The notes under the pieces are model-generated. The model made no database searches. It worked only from the letters and a program-made list of their open reading frames with translations, and had not been told where the DNA came from. From assembly GCA_000153385.1 (NCBI GenBank), contig CH672374.1, forward strand, positions 609,892 to 673,891: a DNA stretch of 64,000 nt. Reading direction: 5' to 3'. The position numbers and the translations under genes are program-made. Positions within the stretch are counted from its first letter, which is position 1; each line of letters starts with the position of its first letter. Below, piece by piece: positions 1-8,725 of the stretch. The DNA comes from Flavobacteria bacterium BBFL7 (GTDB taxonomy: Bacteria; Bacteroidota; Bacteroidia; Flavobacteriales; Flavobacteriaceae).

Positions 1-747
1 TGTTGTGGTGCATAAGGGTATATTCTCCCACCAACCACCACGATATAGGTTCTCTTTGGCATATACATAACCCATACCACCTAAAGAGGCTGTGAGGAGC
101 TTGCTTCTCAATAAAGAGTCATTATCAAATAAGTCTCTTAATAGCATAGCTATCAAATAGGAACCTTGAGAATGTCCTGCTAAGATAATTTTATTACCAT
201 TGTTGTGATTATTTAAATAATTAAGAAAAGCTGTTTTTACATCGCTGTATGATGTTGCTATATAATTAGCTTGAACCTCTTTGTCAATATTTTCATCTAG
301 ATAAACAAGCCCTGTAGATTGTCGATACCTAGGAGCATACATTCTACCATATTTAGATAACAATCCACCTTGCGCTATTATGGTAAGTGAAATGAGGACA
401 CCAGGTTGATCTGATATCTCCACATTACCTGCAAATGAATTATCTGTAATTTGAGTAGGGTGTACCCAAAAAACATCAATTCCAGTGTTAGTACTTGAAT
501 TATTAGTTATCGGTATGATCTGTTCTACTTGTAAATTTTGATCAATTACTTCTATGTCTAAATTATAATTAGTTAAAATACTGGTTTTATCAGGATGAAA
601 AACCCAATTATTTAAAGAATTATAATCAACAGTAGAAACAGGTATATCAATATCCTCAGTGATCTCATTATTTTGCTGATTCAAATTGTCACTGTTTGAA
701 CATGAAAACAAAGTGAATATTAAAGGTGCTAATAAGATATACCTCAT
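1..747 (-). CDS. DUF3089-family alpha/beta-hydrolase lipoprotein (3' end outside window)
   Basis: I read this partial gene from the sequence: 249 codons without a stop, from an ATG at 747 to the window edge. The N-terminus is a lipoprotein signal with the lipobox Cys at residue 16 (TLFSC). It has the DUF3089 hallmarks: a VHPT motif near residue 97, APRYRQ near residue 140, and the nucleophile elbow GHSQG at residues 191-195 (Ser193). The family is annotated as lipase or esterase-like hydrolases; the substrate is unknown. The C-terminal third is missing only because the window ends. It is probably monocistronic and anchored in the cell envelope. Confidence 0.85.
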   Translation of the reverse strand, partial: MRYILLAPLIFTLFSCSNSDNLNQQNNEITEDIDIPVSTVDYNSLNNWVFHPDKTSILTNYNLDIEVIDQNLQVEQIIPITNNSSTNTGIDVFWVHPTQITDNSFAGNVEISDQPGVLISLTIIAQGGLLSKYGRMYAPRYRQSTGLVYLDENIDKEVQANYIATSYSDVKTAFLNYLNNHNNGNKIILAGHSQGSYLIAMLLRDLFDNDSLLRSKLLTASLGGMGYVYAKENLYRGGWWENIPLCTTT

Positions 748-893
748 AGAAATAGACTTTATTTAAAATTAAAAAAAATGTTTAACAAGTATCTTTTAGT
801 TTTTTGCTGTGATCAATTTAAGTAAATTTTAATAAAATAAAACTATGTCCATTTTTCAATGCAGTTAAAATAATAATCATGGCTAATAAGAAA

Positions 894-907
894 ATAACGG
901 CCGTTAT
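894..907. repeat. Perfect 14-bp palindrome ATAACGGCCGTTAT
   Basis: A perfect inverted repeat lies in the 171-bp gap between the DUF3089 gene and the stop codon of the next gene. It could be an operator, a small terminator stem or a cassette-border remnant. It contains AACGGCCGTT, but no T-run follows on either strand, so a terminator is unlikely. Confidence 0.5.
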
Positions 908-918
908 CGTATTAGATT

Positions 919-1527
919 TTATGCTCTAAAACCTTTACTAGTCAATTTTTGCTTTGCTTGGTTTTTCACCTTTTTGGTGACTCCATTTTCTGCGAACTTT
1001 AATAGTATTTCTCGTGTTAGATCTTTATGATTTAAGATGTAACCTTGCAGTTGAGCGCTGCCGTTTTCTAGTATATCATTGATGATGTCTGTAGAGATAC
1101 CGTTTTCTGTAATTTTCAAACGGTATGATTCTGAAAGTTCATCGATAACACCTCTTCTTTCTATCATTCTTGGATCTTCAAAAACAGGTAGCGTTCGTAA
1201 TAAGTCTTCTAGTTTTTCAACAAGTACTAACCTAGACTTGGTAGCAAAATTTAAAACTGGACATTCCCAATTAGGTTCTGTATCGAATTCGTTAGTGATT
1301 GGGTTAAAATTCTCTACAAAATTTAAAACTTGTAATTGATATTCACCATTCAGATCTAGTTCTGGTCGCCATTGTAGGTCTATCATTTTTAATCTCGCAT
1401 TATTACGCAACATCAATAAACTAGAACCTTCAAAATACGACTCATAACCTGGTATGGGATCCACTTCATAAAATTGGTTGTAGGTCACTTGCCAACCAGC
1501 TTCAATTCTTAAGGGTTGCAAATTCAT
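919..1527 (-). CDS. Conserved hypothetical protein with C-terminal helical repeat-like segment
   Basis: This 202-residue soluble protein has an ATG start and no signal peptide. I do not recognise a named family with confidence. The N-terminus (LRIEAGWQVTYNQFYEVDP) resembles hypothetical proteins seen in Bacteroidota and Firmicutes. The last 50 residues (LNHKDLTREILLKFAENG) look like a degenerate leucine-rich or HEAT-like helical repeat. It is flanked by a partial lipoprotein gene and a secreted-protein gene, with no operon link visible. No function is proposed. Confidence 0.6.
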   Translation of the reverse strand: MNLQPLRIEAGWQVTYNQFYEVDPIPGYESYFEGSSLLMLRNNARLKMIDLQWRPELDLNGEYQLQVLNFVENFNPITNEFDTEPNWECPVLNFATKSRLVLVEKLEDLLRTLPVFEDPRMIERRGVIDELSESYRLKITENGISTDIINDILENGSAQLQGYILNHKDLTREILLKFAENGVTKKVKNQAKQKLTSKGFRA

Positions 1528-1625
1528 TTATTATTCTTTTAAAATACAATAATTTTAAAAAATACCTATGCGATTGTGTTAGCATCTAGTTGTACGTTTA
1601 TTATTAACATAGTAACCGATATTTT

Positions 1626-4238
1626 TTAATTTTTTACTTTTCTTTTCAGATTTCCATTGATGTCATAATATTTCCAAACTCCTTTTTTTTTGCCACTATT
1701 ATACTGACTTGTGCTATAATATTTTCCTTCAGATTCCTTTTTCCCATTTTTATAATAATAAATCCATTTACCATCTTTTGCTGTTGTTTTATAGTGCTTA
1801 GATTCTTTACTGAATTTACCTTCTGCTTTCAACTGCCCGTTATCATAATATGAATAAAATTCACCTATCAAATCATTTTCAAATCCACTGTAATGTCCGA
1901 TTTCTGCTATTTCTCCGTTGTCATGAAATATTTTATGTTCTCCATAATTATTTGAGCGATATTTGTTTTGAACAAAATTGTAAAAGTGTTTATTGTTACC
2001 ATTTGCATAATAACTTTGAGAAGTTCCTTTTTCATTATCACGTATTAAAAGCGTATTACCATTTAAATCTATTATTTTAATTCGTATCGGTATTCGATAT
2101 GATGCTGATAGTTCATGGTTTAGTTTTTTAACTTCATCCGGATCGTAAAATTTTAATTGAAAGTTTTTATCGAAAATCTTTATCTTTTTATAATTGTTCC
2201 ATTTTTCAACAATAATATGTTCACCAACAGGGAATCCCTCACTATCAAAATTTTCGCTTGTAATTACTTCACCACTATCATCAAATGTTTTACGGGTTCT
2301 TATGCCATTTTTTATACTTAATTGTTCTGAAATTTTATTGTTCCAAGAATATTTAGTTTCAATAATTAATCCTATACTATTATTTCTAGATTCAGATTCC
2401 TCTTCAAAACTGGGCTTGTAATTTTCAAAATCTTCATCTACAAAAATTAAATTTGATTGGTTTTTATCTCCTTTTACATAATAAGAATAGAATTTTTTGC
2501 CAGGATTACTTTTGAAATAATTCATAGCGTTGTTATAATAAAAAGTTCTGTCGTTATAAATTCTTGTAATTAACTGATAAGGTAGATTATCATCACCCGT
2601 ATACTTAAAGATTTTGTTACTTCCATTACAGACTGGGCAGTCATTTTTATTGAAATTTATCTCAGATATTGCTCCTGTTCCTAAACACTTTGTACAACTC
2701 ATAAAATTTTTAGCACCATTTAGATAGCCACCGCCATTACCGTGGTTATGAATATTTTTTTTTCCATCACATTGATTACATCTTATTTCGTCGAGAAACA
2801 TAGCGTTTTGTAAACCATTCTCACATCTTGGATTTGGGCAATTATGGTATTCAATTAATTTAAAAGCATTCTTTTCTATTTCGTTCTTCTTTTCTGTTGA
2901 ATAATTGTCATAGATAGCTTTATTTTTTTCATCAAACTTCTCCATCAAATTTATTAACACCTTTTCTCGGTATTCTAATTGTAAATGTTTATAATATGTT
3001 TTTTGAATTTCAATTTCTCTTTTTTTAGAATATTTGATATTTTCTTCTCTATCTTCTAAACTGATACGGTCTGCTCTAGCGCTTATCAAACCTCCTACAG
3101 CATTGGTCAGCGTACTAGTAAAATTGTCTATAGATTCTTTAGTGTCATTTATCTGTCTGTAGGTCTTATTTAATTCTGAATTAGTGGTGTTTTCATTAAT
3201 ATAACTAGGATTGTCATAATATTGATGTCTTGGGATATTAAGAGCTTGTTCTGTTATACGCATTTGCTTAATTAAGTCTTTATAATCCTTTGAATTTGAA
3301 TCCATGTTTTGGGCTCTCGATAACATTGAATCATATTGATTCATAAGTAGGAAATATATTTCTTGGGTATTTTTCTTTTTATCTTCCTCTTCTTTTATCT
3401 TTTCAAAATCATCTTTCTCCTTTTCTTTTTCCTCTTTTTTTGTTTCAACCGTTAAGCCGACGTTCTCAATAACTTTAGCAGAACTTTCTTCATTCTCTAT
3501 TTCTTCTTTTGCCAGAATTCGCATTTTTTCCTCAACGCTTTCTATTTCTGATGAATAGTTGTTATCATCATCTAATTCAGCTAGTTGATTGTAAATTGAT
3601 TTCTTTTCTAATAAACTATTTTTATTATCATTAGGTAATGAATTAGCTTTTCGAATTAAGTTAGAAATTCTATCATCTATCCTTAATTTTTGGTCTATGG
3701 CGTTATTAATTTCTAAAATTAAATTTGAAGCGCCTAAATCTTCTAACTTAACGTTTTTAGCTTTTATTTTAAGTGCTTTTGCTTTGTTTAAGGCATCACA
3801 AGTGATACAATCCCTTTCACTTGGATCTATATTAAATTTTCTAAATAAACCATCTTTAGCTGCGTCTGATAAGTATGCTGGAAAATTAGTTTCTGGGTCT
3901 AAATTATAGGCTGTGTAGGTAGAAGTACCCTTATAAAAGTTAATATCTACATAAGCCTTATTAGTAAATCTATTTACAGAAATGGGATATGAATAACCAA
4001 CTGTTGATGCGTCAATACCTTTGTAGTTGTAAGAAGTTATTTGATAGTTATTGACCTTATCATATAGTTTTATATCACCTAGTAAGCCTTCAATTTTAAC
4101 GGTGAACGTAACGTCTGCTTTATAAGAATAAGTGGCGTTCATACTACTTGCGCTGCCGGTTACCGTAACATTGTCCGTTTGCTGACAAAAACCGTTAGTA
4201 GAATATATGAAAAGTAATAGAGCGAATAGTTTTTTCAT
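1626..4238 (-). CDS. Large secreted protein: coiled coil, DnaJ-like cysteine cluster and C-terminal MORN_2 repeats
   Basis: I place the start at the ATG at 4238, giving MKKLFALLLFIYSTNGFCQ, a clear Sec signal peptide; the ATG at 4262 would bury it. The product has about 870 residues. A highly charged coiled-coil stretch lies near residues 255-300. A cluster of CxxC and CxxCxGxG motifs resembling the DnaJ zinc finger lies near residues 464-535. The last 110 residues carry MORN_2 (YwqK-type) repeats such as DGKWIYYYKNGKKESEG. The cysteine cluster in an exported protein is unusual. The gene shares a near-identical 150-bp upstream region with the gene to its right, which has the same kind of cluster, so the two are probably co-regulated. 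The function is unknown. Confidence 0.8.
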   Translation of the reverse strand: MKKLFALLLFIYSTNGFCQQTDNVTVTGSASSMNATYSYKADVTFTVKIEGLLGDIKLYDKVNNYQITSYNYKGIDASTVGYSYPISVNRFTNKAYVDINFYKGTSTYTAYNLDPETNFPAYLSDAAKDGLFRKFNIDPSERDCITCDALNKAKALKIKAKNVKLEDLGASNLILEINNAIDQKLRIDDRISNLIRKANSLPNDNKNSLLEKKSIYNQLAELDDDNNYSSEIESVEEKMRILAKEEIENEESSAKVIENVGLTVETKKEEKEKEKDDFEKIKEEEDKKKNTQEIYFLLMNQYDSMLSRAQNMDSNSKDYKDLIKQMRITEQALNIPRHQYYDNPSYINENTTNSELNKTYRQINDTKESIDNFTSTLTNAVGGLISARADRISLEDREENIKYSKKREIEIQKTYYKHLQLEYREKVLINLMEKFDEKNKAIYDNYSTEKKNEIEKNAFKLIEYHNCPNPRCENGLQNAMFLDEIRCNQCDGKKNIHNHGNGGGYLNGAKNFMSCTKCLGTGAISEINFNKNDCPVCNGSNKIFKYTGDDNLPYQLITRIYNDRTFYYNNAMNYFKSNPGKKFYSYYVKGDKNQSNLIFVDEDFENYKPSFEEESESRNNSIGLIIETKYSWNNKISEQLSIKNGIRTRKTFDDSGEVITSENFDSEGFPVGEHIIVEKWNNYKKIKIFDKNFQLKFYDPDEVKKLNHELSASYRIPIRIKIIDLNGNTLLIRDNEKGTSQSYYANGNNKHFYNFVQNKYRSNNYGEHKIFHDNGEIAEIGHYSGFENDLIGEFYSYYDNGQLKAEGKFSKESKHYKTTAKDGKWIYYYKNGKKESEGKYYSTSQYNSGKKKGVWKYYDINGNLKRKVKN

Positions 4239-4290
4239 TTCAGAATATATTTTATCTGTCAAAAAAAGACTTTTTCAAAAAAAACCACAA

Positions 4291-4306
4291 TACCCCAAAA
4301 AGGGTA
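4291..4306 (-). promoter_or_regulatory. Palindrome TACCCCAAAAAGGGTA, putative operator
   Basis: A perfect 5-bp inverted repeat (TACCC/GGGTA, 6-bp spacer) ends 52 bp upstream of the ATG at 4238. The same element lies 50 bp upstream of the ATG at 6885, in the same orientation. The fixed spacing before two related genes suggests a regulator site. No regulator is encoded nearby, and its identity is unknown. Confidence 0.5.
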
Positions 4307-4334
4307 TATTTCTGAATCTAATGAGTTTAAAAAA

Positions 4335-4366
4335 GGCTCCAGAATCAATGAACAGATTCTAGAGCC
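4335..4366 (-). terminator. Rho-independent terminator downstream of the 4438-6885 gene
   Basis: The arms GGCTCCAGAATC and GATTCTAGAGCC pair across an 8-nt loop with one mismatch. On the minus strand the stem is followed by TTTTTT, so it ends transcripts of the gene whose stop is at 4438. Confidence 0.85.
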
Positions 4367-4437
4367 TTTATCTATTAGTATCTCAAATTATCGAAGATAC
4401 AGTATTGTTTTTAACTCAATTCTTTGTTGGCAGTCGT

Positions 4438-6885
4438 TTATATTCTAGTCTTTTTTATGAAATCACCATTTACGTTGTATTTTAATCTAATACGTGAGTT
4501 TTCTTCATTAGGATCTTTGCAGAGAAAAAATGTGCCGCGTCTCTCATTGGTTATTTGAATATCAGAATAAGATACTGGAACAATATTTTTTTTGGTTTCG
4601 ATATTTATAACGCCTTTAAATTGGTTTTCATTCTCGACTAGAATTAAATTCGGTTCTATTGATTCTATATTTAAGTATGAAATAGGAATAATTTCCTCGT
4701 TAGTATTAATATCAATAACACCTTTTAAGTTTATTTGATTCTCTACAATAAAGTAAGTATCCTTCACATAATTTAATGTTTTAAATTTTGGTTCAACTAG
4801 GTTGATTTTTTGATTAATAATTAGCTGATTAGATAATTCATCTATTTTGTAACTTTCTATTAATTGGATGTAACCTAATAAACTATCTGAATCATAAGTT
4901 TTATAAAAAGCTTTGTTTATATTACCTTCTTTACCATCATCATCTATGCGAAAATTTTCAATATCATCATAAAATTCAGTCGTAAAATCCTTTTCTAAAA
5001 AATACATTGATTCTTTATCATCTTTTTTTAATGACAAACAATGTATACCTATATATCTATCATAATTTGAGACATTTTTAATAGTTAAATTAGGTGATAC
5101 AAATACCATGTTTTTTTTATTCTCGGTAGTTATAATATAATGAGTGTCTTTAAATAATTCTTCGATATTGGTATAAATAAAATTATCTATTTCTCCAGCT
5201 CTATTGCTGATTTCTACTTGCGGATTGTTATTAACAACTTTAATCCAGGCTATTGTATTTTTATTAAGTACAACCAAATTATCATATTCAATTTTTATTA
5301 ATTTATTGTTTTTTTCATCAATCATTCCTATCTTTTTGTCTGTTCTTTGAACTATAGCTGAACCATCAATCATATCACTAGCAAATAAATATTGATGATC
5401 TATTATCACATTATTATTTGAATCTATAAAGCCAAACAAACCGTCATTTTCATCAGCGATCAGACTATTATCTGATTTGTAATTTGAGAAAAACTTCTTT
5501 TGTTTCTCATCTTCACTCAAAGATATCAAGTTTAGAGAGCGGTCGATTAACTTACCGCCTGGTAATTCAACGCTTTCTATTTCAGTGTTTTCAATAAAAA
5601 ACTGTTTCGCTTTGACATATAAGACTATCTCTTCTCTATATTTCTTTTTAAATTCGTTCAGAAAGGAAGTTGAATAACTAGAATTACCAACATAATTTAA
5701 ATTGTTTTTGTAGTTACCATTACAAACTGTGCAATAACTTTCTTTAGTTTTTTGAATTATACCACTGCCGTTACATTTTTCGTGTTTTTCTTTACCATCG
5801 TTGGGGTGTGCAGTTTGACCAATTGGAATGAATGCACCAACTTCAACATATCCTTTACCATTACAGCCATCTAGTCTAGAGTCACATAATGTCAATTTAG
5901 TATCTTTCACATAACCATTCTCACAATGTTTATTTGTACAATAACCTATTTCAAAAGATTTTTGAATTTCAATTATTAGTTTGGCATTTTCAGGGTTTTC
6001 ACTAAAATCTTTAAAAAAACTTATTTCGCTTATTCTTTCTTCTTCTAGTGCTTGTTGATATGCTTCGTATTCTTTATCATAATTTGAGATAAACGCTTTA
6101 TTTTCATCGTATTTATTTCTAATAATTGCCTCATTCGATCTGTCTTTACTAAAGACGGAAGAAATAATGTTATTCAGATTATTACCAAATTGTTCGGAGT
6201 TAGCTTTAACTCTAGCTACATTATTCTGAGTTTCTCGTGTTATTTGTTCACCACGTTCTCTATCTAACCTTTTAATTCGTTCTTCACTCGTTTCTATATT
6301 TGATGAATTTGTTCTTTCAGTATTATAGCTTGTGCTCGTTGAATTTGAGTTACTACTATCACTTGAAGAATTCCCGCTTGAATTGCTCCCTTTTTTCTCT
6401 AATAATTCATTGGCATAATCGTAGAATCTTTGCCAATAGCCCATGGCGTTTTCATACGCAGCTGATTTACGTGGATATGTTCTTTTGTAATCATCTCTGA
6501 TTTTACACCAATCCATGGTATGGTCAGAGTTTGCTGTTTTTACCGCTCCATAGGTTGTGCATAGCTTGTCGTTATAAGCATGAAAGTTATCAACTCTACT
6601 TAATGCCAACTCTAACGGTCCATTTGGTGCTTCCCATTTTGCTTTTACCTGATCTAAATCTTTGATATAAGCTCTCAATTCATCAGCCGTCATATTCTCA
6701 CGAAATCCCCATCGATCTGGCTGGTCGAAAATATCATGAAACAATAGTTGACCATCTTTTTCGTAGTAAGCACTTCTGGCCAAGTCTTCAAGCCTTTCTT
6801 GCTCCTTGGTTATTTCTTGTATATTTTCTTGAGAAAAGGAATAATTACTAATTAATATTAGTATAAAAAATAAAATATGTTTCAT
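4438..6885 (-). CDS. Large secreted protein: DnaJ-like cysteine cluster and WG-like beta repeats
   Basis: This 815-residue product begins with a Sec signal peptide (MKHILFFILILISNYSFSQ). Residues about 150-190 are a Ser/Asn-rich linker. A cysteine cluster with CxxC and CxG motifs lies near residues 313-388 (for example HCENGY, CTVCNG). The C-terminal half carries WG-like repeats, such as LFGFIDSNNNVIID near residue 480 and related units after residue 690. The combination mirrors the neighbouring 870-residue protein: signal peptide, coiled or low-complexity region, cysteine cluster, then a beta-repeat tail. The upstream 150 bp are also nearly identical. The two may have arisen by duplication and divergence or be functionally linked. 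The role is unknown. Confidence 0.8.
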   Translation of the reverse strand: MKHILFFILILISNYSFSQENIQEITKEQERLEDLARSAYYEKDGQLLFHDIFDQPDRWGFRENMTADELRAYIKDLDQVKAKWEAPNGPLELALSRVDNFHAYNDKLCTTYGAVKTANSDHTMDWCKIRDDYKRTYPRKSAAYENAMGYWQRFYDYANELLEKKGSNSSGNSSSDSSNSNSTSTSYNTERTNSSNIETSEERIKRLDRERGEQITRETQNNVARVKANSEQFGNNLNNIISSVFSKDRSNEAIIRNKYDENKAFISNYDKEYEAYQQALEEERISEISFFKDFSENPENAKLIIEIQKSFEIGYCTNKHCENGYVKDTKLTLCDSRLDGCNGKGYVEVGAFIPIGQTAHPNDGKEKHEKCNGSGIIQKTKESYCTVCNGNYKNNLNYVGNSSYSTSFLNEFKKKYREEIVLYVKAKQFFIENTEIESVELPGGKLIDRSLNLISLSEDEKQKKFFSNYKSDNSLIADENDGLFGFIDSNNNVIIDHQYLFASDMIDGSAIVQRTDKKIGMIDEKNNKLIKIEYDNLVVLNKNTIAWIKVVNNNPQVEISNRAGEIDNFIYTNIEELFKDTHYIITTENKKNMVFVSPNLTIKNVSNYDRYIGIHCLSLKKDDKESMYFLEKDFTTEFYDDIENFRIDDDGKEGNINKAFYKTYDSDSLLGYIQLIESYKIDELSNQLIINQKINLVEPKFKTLNYVKDTYFIVENQINLKGVIDINTNEEIIPISYLNIESIEPNLILVENENQFKGVINIETKKNIVPVSYSDIQITNERRGTFFLCKDPNEENSRIRLKYNVNGDFIKKTRI

Positions 6886-6935
6886 GGGAATTAAAATTTA
6901 GAAACAAATAACCAATTATTAGTAATCAACCACAA

Positions 6936-6951
6936 TACCCCAAAAAGGGTA
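6936..6951 (-). promoter_or_regulatory. Palindrome TACCCCAAAAAGGGTA, second copy
   Basis: This element is identical to the one at 4291-4306. It sits 50 bp upstream of the ATG at 6885, consistent with a shared operator for the two large secreted proteins. Confidence 0.5.
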
Positions 6952-6980
6952 TATTTCTGAATTTAATGAGTTTAAAAAAA

Positions 6981-7011
6981 GCTCCAGAATCAATGAACAG
7001 ATTCTAGAGCC
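6981..7011 (-). terminator. Rho-independent terminator downstream of the 7085-7747 gene
   Basis: It has the same hairpin core as at 4335-4366 (CTCCAGAATC / GATTCTAGAG), with a T-run on the minus strand. Confidence 0.85.
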
Positions 7012-7084
7012 TTTATCTATTAGTATCTCAAATTATCGAAGATACAGTATTGTTTTTACCTCAGTTCTTTGTTAGCAATAGTTT

Positions 7085-7747
7085 TTATTCGCGATATATC
7101 TTCATTACTTCTTTGCAAAGTTCAGCGTAATTCTTTCCATCATAAACATCAGGACTGTTTCTCGTTACAACGTGATATTTTTCGTCAATCAAAACTTCTA
7201 AAATCCATTCTTCGCCATCTAAAATCATATTAGGGTCGTGAGTTTGAATTTCCCAAAAAGTGCTGTCAATTTTATTTACCAATAAATTCCAGTTAGAAAT
7301 ATTCAATTCTTTTTCTTCGTGCTTTATTCTTCTTCCGGCATCATATCCGCCAAGTCCTTTCGTTCTATTATATGTTCCAGTTATTCTTCCGTTCGAGTTT
7401 TCAATTCGAAATGAATAAGGTTGAGACCAAGTTCCCAAGTGTGTAAAGCGCACAATCTTTTTTTCATTATCAATTTGATTATACAAAATAGGCTCTTTTA
7501 AACTTTTTAGATGTGTTGAATACCACTCGTTAACAAAATCTCCTAATGTGTCATTAGGTTTAGCAAAATCACAAGGGAAGTTTTCCAAACGCATACATTC
7601 CGCTTGTCTTTCTTTGAATTCTGTACTTATCGGCGGAAAGTAATATTCATCAGAACTTTTAGGTTGGTATTTTAGACTTGGATTAAACATTCCGCAACCA
7701 GAAATAATGAAAATCAACGATATGTAAAATATTATTCTGCGGTTCAT
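7085..7747 (-). CDS. Hypothetical lipoprotein
   Basis: This 220-residue protein has a lipoprotein signal (IIFYISLIFIISGC, lipobox Cys at residue 18) and an ATG start. No catalytic motif is evident. The middle (HLGTWSQPYSFRIENSNG) suggests a beta-rich, lipocalin-like fold, but this is weak. A GTTAGCA box lies 7 bp beyond its stop. A TTAGCAAT sequence lies just upstream of its start, so the gene is bracketed by short inverted sequences. That fits a cassette unit. Function unknown. Confidence 0.65.
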   Translation of the reverse strand: MNRRIIFYISLIFIISGCGMFNPSLKYQPKSSDEYYFPPISTEFKERQAECMRLENFPCDFAKPNDTLGDFVNEWYSTHLKSLKEPILYNQIDNEKKIVRFTHLGTWSQPYSFRIENSNGRITGTYNRTKGLGGYDAGRRIKHEEKELNISNWNLLVNKIDSTFWEIQTHDPNMILDGEEWILEVLIDEKYHVVTRNSPDVYDGKNYAELCKEVMKIYRE

Positions 7748-7907
7748 TTAAATTATTGCTAATGGCAAAGGTATAAGACGAGTAAAGCTTTTAAGCCGGT
7801 ACGCGTTGTCCTTTTGGTTGTTGAAAGTGGAAGTGAAGTTACAGAAATTTCAATAGATATTAATTACGTTTAATTTCAAGATTAATGAAATTAGAACATA
7901 AAAAAAG

Positions 7908-7937
7908 ACTCCAGAATCAATGAACAGATTCTATGAG
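7908..7937 (-). terminator. Terminator hairpin downstream of the 7981-8643 gene
   Basis: This third copy of the hairpin core (CTCCAGAATC, loop AATGAACA, GATTCT, then a degenerate closing arm) is followed by TTTTTTT on the minus strand. It lies 43 bp beyond the stop at 7981. The rest of the 150-bp repeat is not present here. Confidence 0.7.
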
Positions 7938-7980
7938 AATAGGAGAGAAGAAGCTACTTGTAATAGCAGTATATCACTTT

Positions 7981-8643
7981 CTAATACTGAAACATTTCCA
8001 ATGCATCAAAGTCTTTGATCTGTGATAATTGGATGAGGTGATCGATCTCAATATCACTCCAGGTTTCTTCAAAGATTTCATCGCCACCTTCAGAGTCTTC
8101 ATTGGTGTTTACTTTGATGAGCTTCTTTTTAGTTAAGAAATTGATACTGGTTTCTCTTAAAGTCACTGGTCCACGATTACTGCTAGAATCATAACCTATT
8201 AACTTAAAGTTGGCGTTTTGAAAACGGAACGTATAGTCCCAATAACCATAACGACCATGACCGTAATGTACATGCAATTTGTTGTCTTTAATATTAATCC
8301 ATAAATCTGGCGGAAAGTAAATGCCACCATCTTCATTTTCTGAAGAGAAGCAATCTAGGTTTTGATCTGCGAGCTGATAACCGTTCTCGTTTTTAAAAAG
8401 CACAATGATACCACGTCTATTACGATCTACCTTTTTATCATATTGATTGACCACAATTTGAGTAGTATCTACCTTTTTAATAATCAACACACAATCTTCT
8501 AGACCATCTTTATTAAGGTCTCCATAAATGGTTTCAAATTCCTTAAAATCGCTTAGTATAAAATCAGAAGGCGCTCGATGTTGCGCCTGACAACCCAACA
8601 CCATCAACAAACCCAACACCGATAGTTTAAAAAGGATATTCAT
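7981..8643 (-). CDS. Lipoprotein with FG-GAP/EF-hand-like motif
   Basis: This 220-residue protein has a lipoprotein signal (LLMVLGCQ, Cys at residue 18). Residues about 40-52 read GDLNKDGLEDCVLI, a calcium-binding-type D-x-N-x-D-G loop found in FG-GAP/VCBS-like proteins. Comparable flavobacterial lipoproteins have this layout, with the loop near the start and a beta-rich body. It is monocistronic and followed by its own hairpin. Likely exported to the envelope; function unknown. Confidence 0.7.
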   Translation of the reverse strand: MNILFKLSVLGLLMVLGCQAQHRAPSDFILSDFKEFETIYGDLNKDGLEDCVLIIKKVDTTQIVVNQYDKKVDRNRRGIIVLFKNENGYQLADQNLDCFSSENEDGGIYFPPDLWINIKDNKLHVHYGHGRYGYWDYTFRFQNANFKLIGYDSSSNRGPVTLRETSINFLTKKKLIKVNTNEDSEGGDEIFEETWSDIEIDHLIQLSQIKDFDALEMFQY

Positions 8644-8700
8644 GGATGTTGATTTTAGGGTTATTTAGTTTGAGTGGTGCGAAGTAGTGTTGTTTTTTAA

Positions 8701-8719
8701 CTTAGTTCTTTGTTGTACA
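8701..8719. repeat. Cassette-border box CTTAGTTCTTTGTTGTACA
   Basis: This box is closely similar to CTCAATTCTTTGTTGGCA (4415-4432) and CTCAGTTCTTTGTTAGCA (7060-7077). In all three places it ends 5-7 bp before the stop codon of the gene to its right. I read it as the conserved end of an attC-like site. Confidence 0.55.
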
Positions 8720-8725
8720 TAGTGC

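Larger units (their letters stand above)
4283..4432. repeat. 150-bp direct repeat, copy A (terminator + palindromic operator-like element)
   Basis: The sequence 4283-4432 matches 6928-7077 over 150 bp with about five differences. Read on the minus strand it holds a cassette-border box next to the stop codon of the gene to its right. A rho-independent terminator follows, and then a TACCC-N6-GGGTA palindrome about 50 bp before the next start codon. The unit therefore joins the end of one gene to the promoter region of the next. Confidence 0.9.
6928..7077. repeat. 150-bp direct repeat, copy B
   Basis: This is the second copy of the unit at 4283-4432, with about five differences in 150 bp. It ends at the GTTAGCA box 7 bp from the stop codon at 7085. 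Confidence 0.9.

Noticed and set aside
4283..7077. Insertion sequence explanation for the 150-bp repeats
   Set aside because: No transposase frame and no terminal inverted repeats with target duplications are seen; the unit contains only a terminator and promoter-like parts.
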